Positions 16,005 through 24,507 of a stretch of 53,096 bases of DNA are shown here, in pieces. Under the pieces are notes generated by a model that ran no database searches, had not been told where the DNA came from, and saw only the letters and a list, made by a program, of their open reading frames with translations. How positions within the stretch are numbered: the first letter of the stretch is position 1; the number at the start of each line of letters is the position of its first letter. The stretch is from positions 1 to 53,096 of the forward strand of contig DHVZ01000106.1 of the NCBI GenBank assembly GCA_002412925.1, in the 5' to 3' direction. Source of the DNA: Anaerolineales bacterium UBA5195. GTDB lineage: Bacteria; Chloroflexota; Anaerolineae; Anaerolineales; Villigracilaceae. Made by a program: the position numbers and the translations under genes.

Positions 16005-16071
16005 CGCACACCCCAAAATGCGGAGTTCTACCACGGAGATTCCCAAAGAGCCATACTTTTACAGGTGAAAA

Positions 16072-17115
16072 ATGACAATTGGAAAGATCGCTTTTCTCGG
16101 CTCCGGTGAAACCTCCCTCGCGGGCGGGCGTATTTTTGAACAACTTGCCCGTCAAATCCCTGCTCCGCTGCGAATTGCCATCTTCGAAACCCCGGCAGGT
16201 TTTGAGCTCAATTCTGGGCAGGTGGCCGGGAAAGTGGCTGATTTCTTAAAAGCCCGACTGGGGAATTACAAACCCCAGGTCGATCTCATCCCGGCCCGAA
16301 AAAAAGGCACTGCCTTCAGCCCTGATGACCCTGAACTCCTGGCTCCGCTCCTGCACGCTAACCTGATCTTTATGGGGCCTGGCAGTCCTACCTATGCCAT
16401 CCGCCAGCTCAAAGACAGCCTGGCCTGGGATATTTTACGCGCCCGACACCGCCTGGGCGCCACCCTGATCTTCGCCAGCGCTGCCACCATCGCCGTCAGC
16501 CAGTGGGGCGTACCTGTCTATGAAATTTACAAAGTCGGCCAGGATGTGCATGCCGTCCCCGGTCTCGACCTGTTCGATGGTTTTGAGACACCTCTCTCTT
16601 TCCTCCCGCATTGGAACAATACTGATGGTGGTGACGAGGTCGATACCAGCCGTTGTTTCCTGGGCATGGAACGCTTCAACGAGTGGTGTTCCCTGCTTCC
16701 GGCTGACCATACCACCCTCGGCCTCGACGAGCATACCGGGATCATCATGGATTTCCAGAAACGGGAATGCCAGGTGGTTGGGGTCAGTTCCATTTCGTTG
16801 GTTCGGGAATGTGACCCGCAAATCCACCCGGCTGGGACAACTTTCCCGTTAAGCGAGATCGGTCAATTGCTGGTGCCGGAGCCCCTTGAAGCGGGGATTT
16901 CGCCCGCTGCCTGGAAATTGGTCTGCAGCGTCCCAACGCTGGCTTCCGCGATTGACGAAACCCCGCCGCCTGAAGTGCTGGCCCTGGCCGAAGCCCGCCA
17001 GGCAGCCCGCGCCCGCAAGGATTGGGCTGCTGCCGATGAGAATCGTCGCAAAATTGCCGCCCTGGGTTGGATGGTGCAGGATACACCGGAAGGTTTCAAG
17101 CTGGTTAAAAATTAA
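16072..17115 (+). CDS. Peptidase S51-like domain fused to a CysS-type C-terminal tail
   Basis: A 347-residue two-part protein. Residues 1-270 look like a class I glutamine-amidotransferase-like/peptidase S51 (cyanophycinase, dipeptidase E) domain: IAFLGSGETSLAGG, FETPAGFELN, FMGPGSPTYAIRQL, then TLIFASAATIAVSQ and TLGLDEHTGIIMD. The catalytic Ser of S51 peptidases usually sits in a G-x-S-A-G context. Here the matching place reads FASAATIAVS, so activity is uncertain. Residues 300-347 (EVLALAEARQAARARKDWAAADENRRKIAALGWMVQDTPEG) closely resemble the C-terminal helix hairpin of cysteinyl-tRNA synthetase. No synthetase catalytic domain is present. The gene is followed by a strong hairpin shared with the convergent esterase. 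The role is unknown. Confidence 0.7.
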   Translation: MTIGKIAFLGSGETSLAGGRIFEQLARQIPAPLRIAIFETPAGFELNSGQVAGKVADFLKARLGNYKPQVDLIPARKKGTAFSPDDPELLAPLLHANLIFMGPGSPTYAIRQLKDSLAWDILRARHRLGATLIFASAATIAVSQWGVPVYEIYKVGQDVHAVPGLDLFDGFETPLSFLPHWNNTDGGDEVDTSRCFLGMERFNEWCSLLPADHTTLGLDEHTGIIMDFQKRECQVVGVSSISLVRECDPQIHPAGTTFPLSEIGQLLVPEPLEAGISPAAWKLVCSVPTLASAIDETPPPEVLALAEARQAARARKDWAAADENRRKIAALGWMVQDTPEGFKLVKN

Positions 17116-17162
17116 TAACGAGAACGAGAGATATGCTTGAGTCTCTCGTTCTCGTTATTAAT
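17111..17162. terminator. Bidirectional terminator built of heptamer words
   Basis: A perfect 21-bp stem (left arm ending ACGAGAACGAGAGA) with a 10-base loop, between convergent genes. The arms have a 7-base periodicity (TAACGAG, AACGAGA), like the other word arrays. It covers the stop codon of the upstream gene. Confidence 0.75.
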
Positions 17163-17175
17163 CCAAAAGCAGCCT

Positions 17176-17928
17176 TCACACTTTTTGGATGAATTCCAGG
17201 GTTAAACGAGTCACCTCGCCCAGTTCCTGGCCCAACGGGATCGGATGGGCGGAATTTTCCATCCAGTACAGTTCTTTGAGGGTGGATTGAACGCCATTGC
17301 AGATGATCTCCCCGGCCTCGGGATGGACGGTTTTATCTCTGCGGCCTTGAAAGATCAGCACCGGCTGACGGATTTGTGGCAACCGCGCCCGCACCGCCTT
17401 TTGCATTTGAAACAATTGAAGTGTGCCTTTGAGTGGCAGCCTTGGATAGCCTTGCCACTGCTCGGGGCAGTCGAGCGGACCCCTGTCAATTTGCTCGATA
17501 AACGGCGCAGCCAGGAAAAGCTTGATCCGGTCAAAGGTGGAGGTGGTCAGCTTGATGGCTGGTGCATAGCACAAGACTCCTGCTGCTTCAGGGTGTTCGC
17601 TGGCCAGGTAGAGCGCTACCATGGCGCCCATCGATTCGCCGCCAACGAAAACCTTTTCACAGTGTTGTTTCAGTTGCTGATAGGTTTTTTCTCCCTCAGC
17701 CGTCCAATCCTGCCAGCAGACGCGGTTCAAGTCGGTTGGCTTGGTGCCATGTCCGGGGAGTAATGGCCCGGCGACTGTATAACCTTGCTGGTGCAGGTTT
17801 TTTGCCAGGGGCCGCACATCGACTGTCGTTGCGGTGTACCCGTGGGAAAGGAAAATGCCGACGGGGCCGGCTTCCCAGAAAAAAGGCTCCCCATCCAAAT
17901 CAGGGTTGTGCAGAAATTCGTTTTTCAT
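17176..17928 (-). CDS. Alpha/beta hydrolase (carboxylesterase, Est30-like)
   Basis: A 250-residue serine hydrolase. The oxyanion region GIFLSHGYTATT is near 26-37. The nucleophile elbow is GGESMGAMVALYLA near 95-108, the acid Asp is in FQGRRDKTVHPEA, and the base His is in MENSAHPIPLG. The pattern matches monoacylglycerol lipase/carboxylesterase Est30-type enzymes. The second ATG (17928) is chosen over ATG 17934 because GGAGGG lies 6-7 bases before it and directly abuts the first ATG. No signal peptide is present, so it acts in the cytoplasm. The substrate is unknown. Confidence 0.88.
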   Translation of the reverse strand: MKNEFLHNPDLDGEPFFWEAGPVGIFLSHGYTATTVDVRPLAKNLHQQGYTVAGPLLPGHGTKPTDLNRVCWQDWTAEGEKTYQQLKQHCEKVFVGGESMGAMVALYLASEHPEAAGVLCYAPAIKLTTSTFDRIKLFLAAPFIEQIDRGPLDCPEQWQGYPRLPLKGTLQLFQMQKAVRARLPQIRQPVLIFQGRRDKTVHPEAGEIICNGVQSTLKELYWMENSAHPIPLGQELGEVTRLTLEFIQKV

Positions 17929-18039
17929 AGGCATCCCTCCGTCAAAGTTGATTGCAAATAAAGTTTAGCGCAAATCTGTTTTTGGCGCAATGTAGCTGTG
18001 TTTTGCCCCTCAAAAGCCAGGTGCCGCCAGGTTGTAATG

Positions 18040-18093
18040 TCAATACTTCACGATGGTTGAAAGAATTTCCAAGATGCTTCGTGAACTACTGAT
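18040..18093 (+). repeat. Mobile palindrome family 1, copy B (short)
   Basis: A 54-bp copy with ends like CAATACTTCACGA and TTCGTGAACTACTGAT and the internal word GGTTGAAAGAATTTCC. It lacks the central insertion of copies A (24395-24507) and C (45696-45766). It is intergenic upstream of the phosphorylase gene. Confidence 0.75.
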
Positions 18094-18201
18094 TGTTTGT
18101 AAAAACGCCTCGCTCGGAGGTTGTGAACATTTTTAGGATAAAATAGGGGTGGATAGAGAGACTTTTGACGAATAATTTGGTTATTTTGATAGGAGAGTTT
18201 C

Positions 18202-19497
18202 ATGCGCGCTGTTGACCTCATCATCAAAAAACGCGATCATGGCGAACTTACCCGTGAGGAGATCGATTTTTTCGTCCAGGGTTATACACGCGGCGAAATT
18301 CCCGATTACCAGGCCTCGGCCTGGGCCATGGCTGTCGTGTTGAACGGCATGACGGCGCGTGAAATCACTGATTTAACCCTGTCGATGGCGCATTCTGGTC
18401 AGGTTCTGGATCTTTCTGGAATCGTGGATGTAGTTGTCGATAAACATTCCACCGGTGGGGTGGGCGACAAGACCACCCTGGCGGTTTTACCGATTGTGGC
18501 GGCCTGCGGCTTACCCTGCGGGAAAATGTCGGGGCGTGGCTTGGGCTTCAGCGGCGGGACTCTCGACAAACTGGAGTCGATCCCGGGTTACCGCGTGGAC
18601 TTGTCTACAGACGAGTTCAAGAAGCAGCTCAAGGAAATCGGGATCGTGCTGACGGGCCAATCGCTCGACCTGGCTCCCGCGGACGGAAAATTCTATGCCT
18701 TGCGCGACGTGACTGGCACGGTGCAGTCGATCCCGCTGATTGCCTCGTCGATCATGAGCAAAAAAATTGCTTCCGGGGCTACGGCCATTGTGCTGGATGT
18801 CAAGACCGGCCTTGGGGCTTTCATGGAAACCCTCGACGAAGCCCGCCAGTTGGCCGAGACGATGACGGCCATTGGCGAATTAGCCGGGCGCAAAGTCAAG
18901 ACCCTGCTTTCCGACATGAACCAGCCGCTCGGGTTTGCGGTTGGCAATGCGCTGGAAGTGAAAGAAGCGCTGGATGTTTTGCGTGGCGCCGGCCCGGCGG
19001 ATTTCCGCGAGCATTGCCTGGCGACTTGCGATCACATGCTGGTGCTGGGCGGGCGCGCTGCCGATCTTAAGTCGGCGCGAAAGCTGGCCGAGACGGCGCT
19101 TCAAAATGGTTCCGCATTTGAGAAGTTCCGGCAACTGGTAACAGCCCAGGGTGGGGATGTGTCCTGTGTGGACCAACCCGACAAAATGGCCAAGGCCCGT
19201 TTAATGGAGAGTGTTGTCTCGCCTGAATCCGGCTTCCTTTCCCAGGTTCATGCGCGCTTGATCGGCGAGGCCGCTGTCGATTTGGGAGCCGGCCGCGCAA
19301 AGAAAAATGATCCGGTTGACCATTCGGTTGGTTTTGAAATCCTGCATAAAGTCGGCGAGTTTGTCAAAGCTGGCGAAGAGTTGTTTGTTGTCCACGCGAA
19401 TGATCAGGAAAAGCTAAAAAGAGCCAAGGACGCGGTCCTGGCGGCTCATTTGTTCAGTAAGAAGGCCGTTGAACCCCTACCTTTGTTCTATAATTGA
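18202..19497 (+). CDS. Pyrimidine-nucleoside (thymidine) phosphorylase
   Basis: A 431-residue salvage enzyme that cleaves thymidine or uridine with phosphate to give the base and (deoxy)ribose-1-phosphate. It shows the family signature KMSGRGLGFSGGTLDKLESIPG at about 108-130, the phosphate site DKHSTGGVGDKT at 80-91, and the C-terminal PYNP domain. Length and the LTGQSLDLAPADGKFYALRDVTGTV block fit the Gram-positive Pdp/DeoA type. AGGAGAG lies 5 bases before the ATG. The stop overlaps a promoter for the next gene. Confidence 0.94.
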   Translation: MRAVDLIIKKRDHGELTREEIDFFVQGYTRGEIPDYQASAWAMAVVLNGMTAREITDLTLSMAHSGQVLDLSGIVDVVVDKHSTGGVGDKTTLAVLPIVAACGLPCGKMSGRGLGFSGGTLDKLESIPGYRVDLSTDEFKKQLKEIGIVLTGQSLDLAPADGKFYALRDVTGTVQSIPLIASSIMSKKIASGATAIVLDVKTGLGAFMETLDEARQLAETMTAIGELAGRKVKTLLSDMNQPLGFAVGNALEVKEALDVLRGAGPADFREHCLATCDHMLVLGGRAADLKSARKLAETALQNGSAFEKFRQLVTAQGGDVSCVDQPDKMAKARLMESVVSPESGFLSQVHARLIGEAAVDLGAGRAKKNDPVDHSVGFEILHKVGEFVKAGEELFVVHANDQEKLKRAKDAVLAAHLFSKKAVEPLPLFYN

Positions 19498-19521
19498 ACA
19501 AAATCGCTTGCCTTTTATAAA
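19494..19521 (+). promoter_or_regulatory. Promoter of the Trp-motif TPR gene
   Basis: TTGAAC (19494-19499), 16 bases, TATAAA (19516-19521), starting at the phosphorylase stop codon. ATG 19555 follows with GGAG ahead of it. Confidence 0.5.
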
Positions 19522-19554
19522 AGTTTGGTGCATACTTGAAGTTGGAGCCCGCCC

Positions 19555-22500
19555 ATGAGTAAAGTTGCCCTGCGTTTGTACAACCGTGAAATTGAAGCCC
19601 TGATCGATCAGGGTCATATTGATGAGGCTGTTGCTCACTGCCAGCACATTCTCAAAACGTACCCCAAGCATATTGACACATACCGGCTGCTGGGGAAGGC
19701 CCACCTGGAATCGCATCATTATACGGATGCGGCAGATATTTTCCAGCGGGTCTTGTTGGCTGTGCCTGACGATTTTGTCTCGCACCTGGGTATGAGTATT
19801 GTTTGCGACGAGCAAAAAGACCTCGATGGCGCCATCTGGCACATGGAGAGGGCTTTTGAGATCAGCTCGACGAATACCGGTGTGCAGGGTGAACTCCGAC
19901 GTTTGCGGGGCCGCCGGGATGGGATGGAACCTCCTAAAATCCAGCTAACGCGCGGCGCACTGGCACAGATTTATGCCAAGGGCGGGGAGTACCAGCAGGC
20001 CATCGCTGAAATAAAAGCGGTCCTGGCCGAAGACGAGAGCCGTTCAGATATGAAAGCCTTGCTGGCGCGCGCTTATTTCCGCGCCGGGATGAGGAATGAA
20101 GCCACGGAAGCCTGTATCGAGCTGCTTAAGCAGTATCCTTACAGCCTGGAAGCGAACCGTATCCTGGTGGAAATCTTGCCAGGCACCAGCATGGCCCAGG
20201 GTGTCGATCAATACAAGCGACGGATCGAGTCCCTTGACCCATACCTGGCAATGGTCAGCGGGTCTGTTTTCGAAACGGATGGCATTCCTGATAATGCTGT
20301 AACGATTGAACGATTTGAATGGGATGCCAGCGCCCAGCCGGTTGCAAGCTGGAATATGCCTGCTGATGCGGGGGATTCAAACAAGCCTGAAGAGGCCCCC
20401 GAAGCTTCTGCTGAAGAAATCCCGGACTGGATGAAACAATCAGGCTGGGGTCAATCGACCGGGGAGTTCAAGGAAGGCCCGGTCAATTTTGATGAACCAG
20501 AGCCAGCGGCTCCCGCCGAGGGCGATCAACTGGCTGCCGCTGAAATTCCCGATTGGTTGAAAGCAATGGCCCCTCCCGGCGCGGCTGCCAGCGAACAGCC
20601 CTTGACCCTGGCCGATGAAGCAACCGAAACTGCTGATTTAGACTGGCTGGCTGGCTTGGGCGCCCCTGAGGGTGAGACTCCTGCTGGGCAGGCGGTCCCG
20701 CCTGAGGCCGAGCAAGTTTCAGCTGCTCCTCCTGCTGGTGTGGAAGGTTCTGGTAACGATCTGGATTGGTTGGACAACCTTGATGCAGCGGTGGTTCCGG
20801 CTGCGGTGACCGGCCTTGCGGCAGATGCAGGACTGGATTGGTTGGACAACCTGACTCCGCCGCAAGATGGGCAACCCGCCCAGCCAGTTGAAGCTCCCCA
20901 ACCTGCCGCAGAAGCCCTGCCCGACTGGTTAAGTGATGCGGATGGTTTGCAGCTGCCCGTATCGGAGCTTGCTTCCGAACTGCCTGCTGCCGAGCCTGTT
21001 GAAGATGGAATTAGTGGTTTCGGCATGCCGGAAGCGGAAGTGCCAGCCGACAACCAGCCCTTGGCCGAACAGCCGATGGTGCAAAGGACCCCCGATTGGG
21101 GTGGAGAGGTTCCTGAGGTTCAGGAACCTCAGGCGGAAACTCCGGCCGAATCCGAGCCGGTGCCCGACTGGTTACAGGATCATCCTGGCGATGAGGCTGA
21201 TGAGCCCTTGGCCGAACAGCCGATGGTGCAAAGAACTCCCGATTGGGGTGGAGAGGTTCCCGAGGCGCAGGAAATCCAGGCAGAAACCCCGACCGAGTCT
21301 GAGCCGGTGCCTGATTGGTTGAAGGATAATCTTGACGATGAGTCCAGCCAACCGCTTTCAGAGCTGGTTTCTGGGCCGGGCACGAGTGAAGCCGACCAGG
21401 ACGAAGCATTGAATTGGCTGGAAGGCCTGGCTGAAAGGCAAGGCGCAAAATCAGAGGAGTTGATTACTGATCCAGCTGAGCGGAGCGAAGCTATTCCGGA
21501 TTGGGTCAGCCAGGTCGAGGAGGTTCCTGCGGAGCCGAAAGCCCAGGCCCCGGCAGAGTACGTCCCTGAAAAACCGATTGAAGTGGAAGCCGAACCCATG
21601 GAAGGGGAGCTTTCGCCCCTGATTTCTGGCCCGGGCACAACCGAATCTGAACAGGATGATGCTTTTAAATGGTTGGAAAACCTGGCTGCCGGGCAGGGAG
21701 CCAAATCAGAAGAACTACTTACCAAGCCTGAAGAGCGCACGGAAAATGCGCCTGGCTGGGTTGGTGAAGTTGAAAGCCCGCCCACCGAACTTTCATCCCT
21801 GATTTCTGGCCCGGGGACGAGTTCGTCTGAGCAGGATGATGCCTTGTTATGGCTAGAGTCGTTGGCGCAGAAGCAAGGCGCCAACCCCGAAGAGCTTATC
21901 ACCAATCCAGCAGAGCGCACCGAAAACATACCCGAGTGGGTCGGCCAGGTGGGGCAGGTGCCAGACCAGGTCATCCAGCCGGAGCCTGTCCAGGAAACCC
22001 CGCCACAACCTGTTGAAGAAGTGAAATCGCCAGAGACGCCAGCCCATGCGGCGGACGAAGATGGCTTTATCCCTGGCCCGCTTTCTGAACTGGTCTCAGG
22101 CCCGGGCACGACTGAAGCTGAACAGGATGACGCCCTGTTGTGGCTGGAATCCCTGGCTCAGAAGCAGGGCGCAAAGCCCGAAGAATTGATTACCAGCCCG
22201 GATGAGCGCAAGGAAGTTGCGCCAGATTGGGTTGCCCAGGTAGGGCAGGAGCCTGCCGTGCCGGATGAACTCCCGTCAGTTACAGAAGAGGCGCAAAGCG
22301 AAGAGTCCCTGGCATGGTTGCAGGGGCTGGCGGCGGAACAATCGCTGGAAGCGGATCAGCTGGAGCAGCCGCCTGTCGATGCGCCACAACCTGTGAATCA
22401 GGAGTGGTTTAAAGAACTTGGTACGGATGCGGCGGACGCTGAGGCGGGAGTCGCTGCTGATCAGGCTTTGGGCTGGCTGAATGACCTGGCCAAGCCAGGT

Positions 22501-23400
22501 GAAGAAATCCAGCCTCCGTCAGCTGAGGAACAGACCGAAGAGCTGCTTGCCTCCCCTGAGCCTGAACCGCAGGAGGTTGAATCTGCGGTGGTGGGAGGCG
22601 AAACAGCTGAATGGCTGCTAAGTCTTGAGAAGAATGAGACCCCTGAACAGGCTGAAGTGTTGCCCTGGGAGCAGGAAACCCCTGTCGAATCTGTTCCTGC
22701 TGAAGCCGCGCCTGAGGAGCAACCCCAGGCTGAGGAACAGTCAACGCCCGCGGCGGCTGGGATTACAGATTGGTTGAAAGATCTGGAGGCCCAGGAGCAG
22801 CCAAGCGTTGAAACGCCTGCTGCCGGGAGCGAAGAATTGCCTGACTGGCTGAAGGATACCTCCGCTGATGAGCAGCCACCCGCACCGCAACCTGTCCAAG
22901 GCTGGATGTCCACTGACGAAACTCCTGTTCAGCCTCCGGCTGAGGTGGAAACACCCACCAGTTGGCTGGCGCCCGAAGAAACGGCGATACCGGCTGAATT
23001 TGAAGCTGTTCGGGCAGAAGAAGTGGCGTTGCCTGTGGATGAAGCGGCCTTCGAAGAACTGGTTCCTGAACCAATCGTAGAAATGGTTTCGCCGCCTCTG
23101 CCGCCGCGCCCTGTTTTGCGTCAAACCGGCATGCTGGGAGGCGATAAGGATTCGCTTGCCGTGCAGCGAGCGCGTGACATGCTTAGTCATGGCGGTCTGG
23201 ATGTGGCTATGAGCGAGTACACGAAGCTGATCAAGAAGGGCAAGCTGCTTGAGGAAGTTATTTATGACTTGCAGGAGGCCGTGTATTCTCACCCCGTGGA
23301 TGTCATCGTCTGGCAGACATTGGGTGACGCCTATATGCGGTCGAACCGCCTCCAGGAGGCTTTGGACGCCTACAGCAAGGCTGAAGAATTGTTGCGATAA
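19555..23400 (+). CDS. Giant acidic TPR protein with repeated Asp-Trp-Leu motifs
   Basis: 1281 residues, no signal peptide or membrane helix. Residues 1-220 form TPR units (ALIDQGHIDEAVAHCQHILKTYPKH). Residues 250-1190 are acidic, Pro/Gln/Glu-rich and probably disordered, with about 26 short Trp motifs such as IPDWLK, LDWLDN, VPDWLQ and LLWLES. Four long repeats of about 60 residues start SGPGT-x-x-x-EQDDA-x-x-WLE and end with P-D-W-V near DNA 21360, 21625, 21805 and 22095. Two repeats start LAEQPMVQRTPDWGGE. The last 85 residues are again TPR-like (LAVQRARDMLSHGGLDVAMSEY; DVIVWQTLGDAYMRSNRLQEAL). The Trp motifs could be docking sites for a partner, but none is known. A strong terminator follows. 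Confidence 0.85.
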   Translation: MSKVALRLYNREIEALIDQGHIDEAVAHCQHILKTYPKHIDTYRLLGKAHLESHHYTDAADIFQRVLLAVPDDFVSHLGMSIVCDEQKDLDGAIWHMERAFEISSTNTGVQGELRRLRGRRDGMEPPKIQLTRGALAQIYAKGGEYQQAIAEIKAVLAEDESRSDMKALLARAYFRAGMRNEATEACIELLKQYPYSLEANRILVEILPGTSMAQGVDQYKRRIESLDPYLAMVSGSVFETDGIPDNAVTIERFEWDASAQPVASWNMPADAGDSNKPEEAPEASAEEIPDWMKQSGWGQSTGEFKEGPVNFDEPEPAAPAEGDQLAAAEIPDWLKAMAPPGAAASEQPLTLADEATETADLDWLAGLGAPEGETPAGQAVPPEAEQVSAAPPAGVEGSGNDLDWLDNLDAAVVPAAVTGLAADAGLDWLDNLTPPQDGQPAQPVEAPQPAAEALPDWLSDADGLQLPVSELASELPAAEPVEDGISGFGMPEAEVPADNQPLAEQPMVQRTPDWGGEVPEVQEPQAETPAESEPVPDWLQDHPGDEADEPLAEQPMVQRTPDWGGEVPEAQEIQAETPTESEPVPDWLKDNLDDESSQPLSELVSGPGTSEADQDEALNWLEGLAERQGAKSEELITDPAERSEAIPDWVSQVEEVPAEPKAQAPAEYVPEKPIEVEAEPMEGELSPLISGPGTTESEQDDAFKWLENLAAGQGAKSEELLTKPEERTENAPGWVGEVESPPTELSSLISGPGTSSSEQDDALLWLESLAQKQGANPEELITNPAERTENIPEWVGQVGQVPDQVIQPEPVQETPPQPVEEVKSPETPAHAADEDGFIPGPLSELVSGPGTTEAEQDDALLWLESLAQKQGAKPEELITSPDERKEVAPDWVAQVGQEPAVPDELPSVTEEAQSEESLAWLQGLAAEQSLEADQLEQPPVDAPQPVNQEWFKELGTDAADAEAGVAADQALGWLNDLAKPGEEIQPPSAEEQTEELLASPEPEPQEVESAVVGGETAEWLLSLEKNETPEQAEVLPWEQETPVESVPAEAAPEEQPQAEEQSTPAAAGITDWLKDLEAQEQPSVETPAAGSEELPDWLKDTSADEQPPAPQPVQGWMSTDETPVQPPAEVETPTSWLAPEETAIPAEFEAVRAEEVALPVDEAAFEELVPEPIVEMVSPPLPPRPVLRQTGMLGGDKDSLAVQRARDMLSHGGLDVAMSEYTKLIKKGKLLEEVIYDLQEAVYSHPVDVIVWQTLGDAYMRSNRLQEALDAYSKAEELLR

Positions 23401-23415
23401 ATATCGGTAATCTGT

Positions 23416-23446
23416 AAAGGGCGCGCCGGAAGCGGCGCGCCCTTTT
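23416..23446 (+). terminator. Rho-independent terminator of the TPR gene
   Basis: 12-bp stem (AAAGGGCGCGCC with its complement), 6-base loop, then a T run. It lies 16 bases after the stop codon. Confidence 0.85.
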
Positions 23447-23453
23447 GTTATGG

Positions 23454-23459
23454 TAAAAT
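23454..23459 (+). promoter_or_regulatory. Possible -10 element of ndk
   Basis: TAAAAT in the context TTATGGTAAAATCC, immediately after the terminator. The same TTATGGTAAAAT word precedes rplI on the other strand. Confidence 0.4.
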
Positions 23460-23500
23460 CCTGCCCGGTCATTCTGATTTGATTTTTTATGGAGGCAAAA

Positions 23501-23953
23501 GTGGAACATTCCCTGGTTTTGATTAAGCCCGATGGTGTACAGCGTGGTTTGGTGGGAGAGGTGATTGCTCGTTTGGAAAAACGCGGTCTGCGGTTGGTGG
23601 GGGCCAAGTTTTTGCAGGTTAGCGATGCCCTGGCTGAAGAACATTATGCAATTCATAAGGGCAAGGCGTTTTATGATGGGTTGATTGAATATATTACTTC
23701 CGGGCCGGTGATGGCGATGGTTTGGGAAGGCCCGAACGCAATTGCGGCCATCCGTCAAACGATGGGCGCGACCCGCCCGTGGGAAGCTGCGCCTGGCACC
23801 GTTCGCCATGATTTCGCGCTCGAAGTTGGCCGCAACATTACCCATGCTTCAGACAGCCCTGAAAACGGTGAAAAAGAAGCGGCAATGTGGTTTAAGCAGG
23901 GTGAAATTGTGTCCTGGTCCCGTGATATGGATAAGTGGATTTTCGAGAAGTAG
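23501..23953 (+). CDS. ndk: Nucleoside-diphosphate kinase
   Basis: A 150-residue enzyme that transfers the gamma-phosphate from ATP to NDPs through a phosphohistidine. HSLVLIKPDGVQRGLVG is the N-terminal signature and the active His is in GRNITHASDSPENGEKE. An ATG at 23489 would add four residues, but it overlaps the GGAGG ribosome-binding site. GTG 23501 sits 5 bases after GGAGG and matches the family start, so it is preferred. The gene is monocistronic between two terminators. Length and motifs are standard. Confidence 0.95.
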   Translation: MEHSLVLIKPDGVQRGLVGEVIARLEKRGLRLVGAKFLQVSDALAEEHYAIHKGKAFYDGLIEYITSGPVMAMVWEGPNAIAAIRQTMGATRPWEAAPGTVRHDFALEVGRNITHASDSPENGEKEAAMWFKQGEIVSWSRDMDKWIFEK

Positions 23954-23975
23954 GAATCCGTAAGCGTATAAGTGT

Positions 23976-24012
23976 AAAAGCCGTCCGCAGATTTCTCGTG
24001 CGGACGGCTTTT
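23976..24012. terminator. Terminator between ndk and rsfS
   Basis: 14-bp perfect stem (AAAAGCCGTCCGCA and complement) with a 9-base loop and T/A tracts at both ends. It can serve both convergent genes. Confidence 0.85.
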
Positions 24013-24031
24013 GGTTATTCATTTTCGGGGA

Positions 24032-24376
24032 TCATTGTAATCGCAGGAGGATTTTTCCTTCTCGCCAAAGTTCTTCCAGTTTGTAAAAATCCCTCATCTC
24101 GGGCGCAAAACAATGCACGATGACTGAGCCGAAATCCACCACCACCCATCCGCTGGCAGATTGTCCTTGAGGGCGGCCTTTCAGCCCGGTTGCCTCGCGG
24201 GCTTTTTCGACCACCGCCTCGGCCAGCGCATCCAGCATCCGGTCAGATGTACCGTTGCAGATGACGAAATAATCCGTAAACATGGCGACGTTTTGCAAAT
24301 CCATTAGGACAATGTTTTCCCCCTTTTTGTCTTCGAGGGCTTCCACAATGCAGTGAGCAAGTTCCAATGCGTTCAA
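24032..24376 (-). CDS. rsfS: Ribosomal silencing factor RsfS
   Basis: A 114-residue protein of the RsfS/IojAP family, which binds uL14 and blocks subunit joining when nutrients are short. Signature regions are DKKGENIVLMDLQNVAMFTDYFVICNGTSDRMLDALA, then GWVVVDFGSVIVHCFAPEMRDFYKLEELW. The start is a TTG codon at 24376 with AAAGGAT about six bases ahead. An ATG close by is in another frame. A copy of mobile palindrome family 1 lies 18 bases upstream. Length and motifs are normal. Confidence 0.93.
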   Translation of the reverse strand: MNALELAHCIVEALEDKKGENIVLMDLQNVAMFTDYFVICNGTSDRMLDALAEAVVEKAREATGLKGRPQGQSASGWVVVDFGSVIVHCFAPEMRDFYKLEELWREGKILLRLQ

Positions 24377-24394
24377 GTTTTATCCTTTTCATAA

Positions 24395-24507
24395 CCAGTA
24401 CTTCGCGAAAGTTGAAAGAATTTTCGATTTTCGGTGTGCGCGTCGGGCGTTCGCCCGAAACGCACACCGAAAATCGGATTCTCTGAGATGTTTCGTGAAC
24501 TACTGAT
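24395..24507 (+). repeat. Mobile palindrome family 1, copy A (long)
   Basis: A 113-bp copy. The ends CAGTACTTCGCGAAAG and TTTCGTGAACTACTGAT form the inverted terminal pair. The inner word GTTGAAAGAATTT matches copies B and C. The middle holds an extra double stem (CGGTGTGCG/CGCACACCG around TCGGGCG/CGCCCGA). Its right end supplies the stop codon of thpR. Confidence 0.85.
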
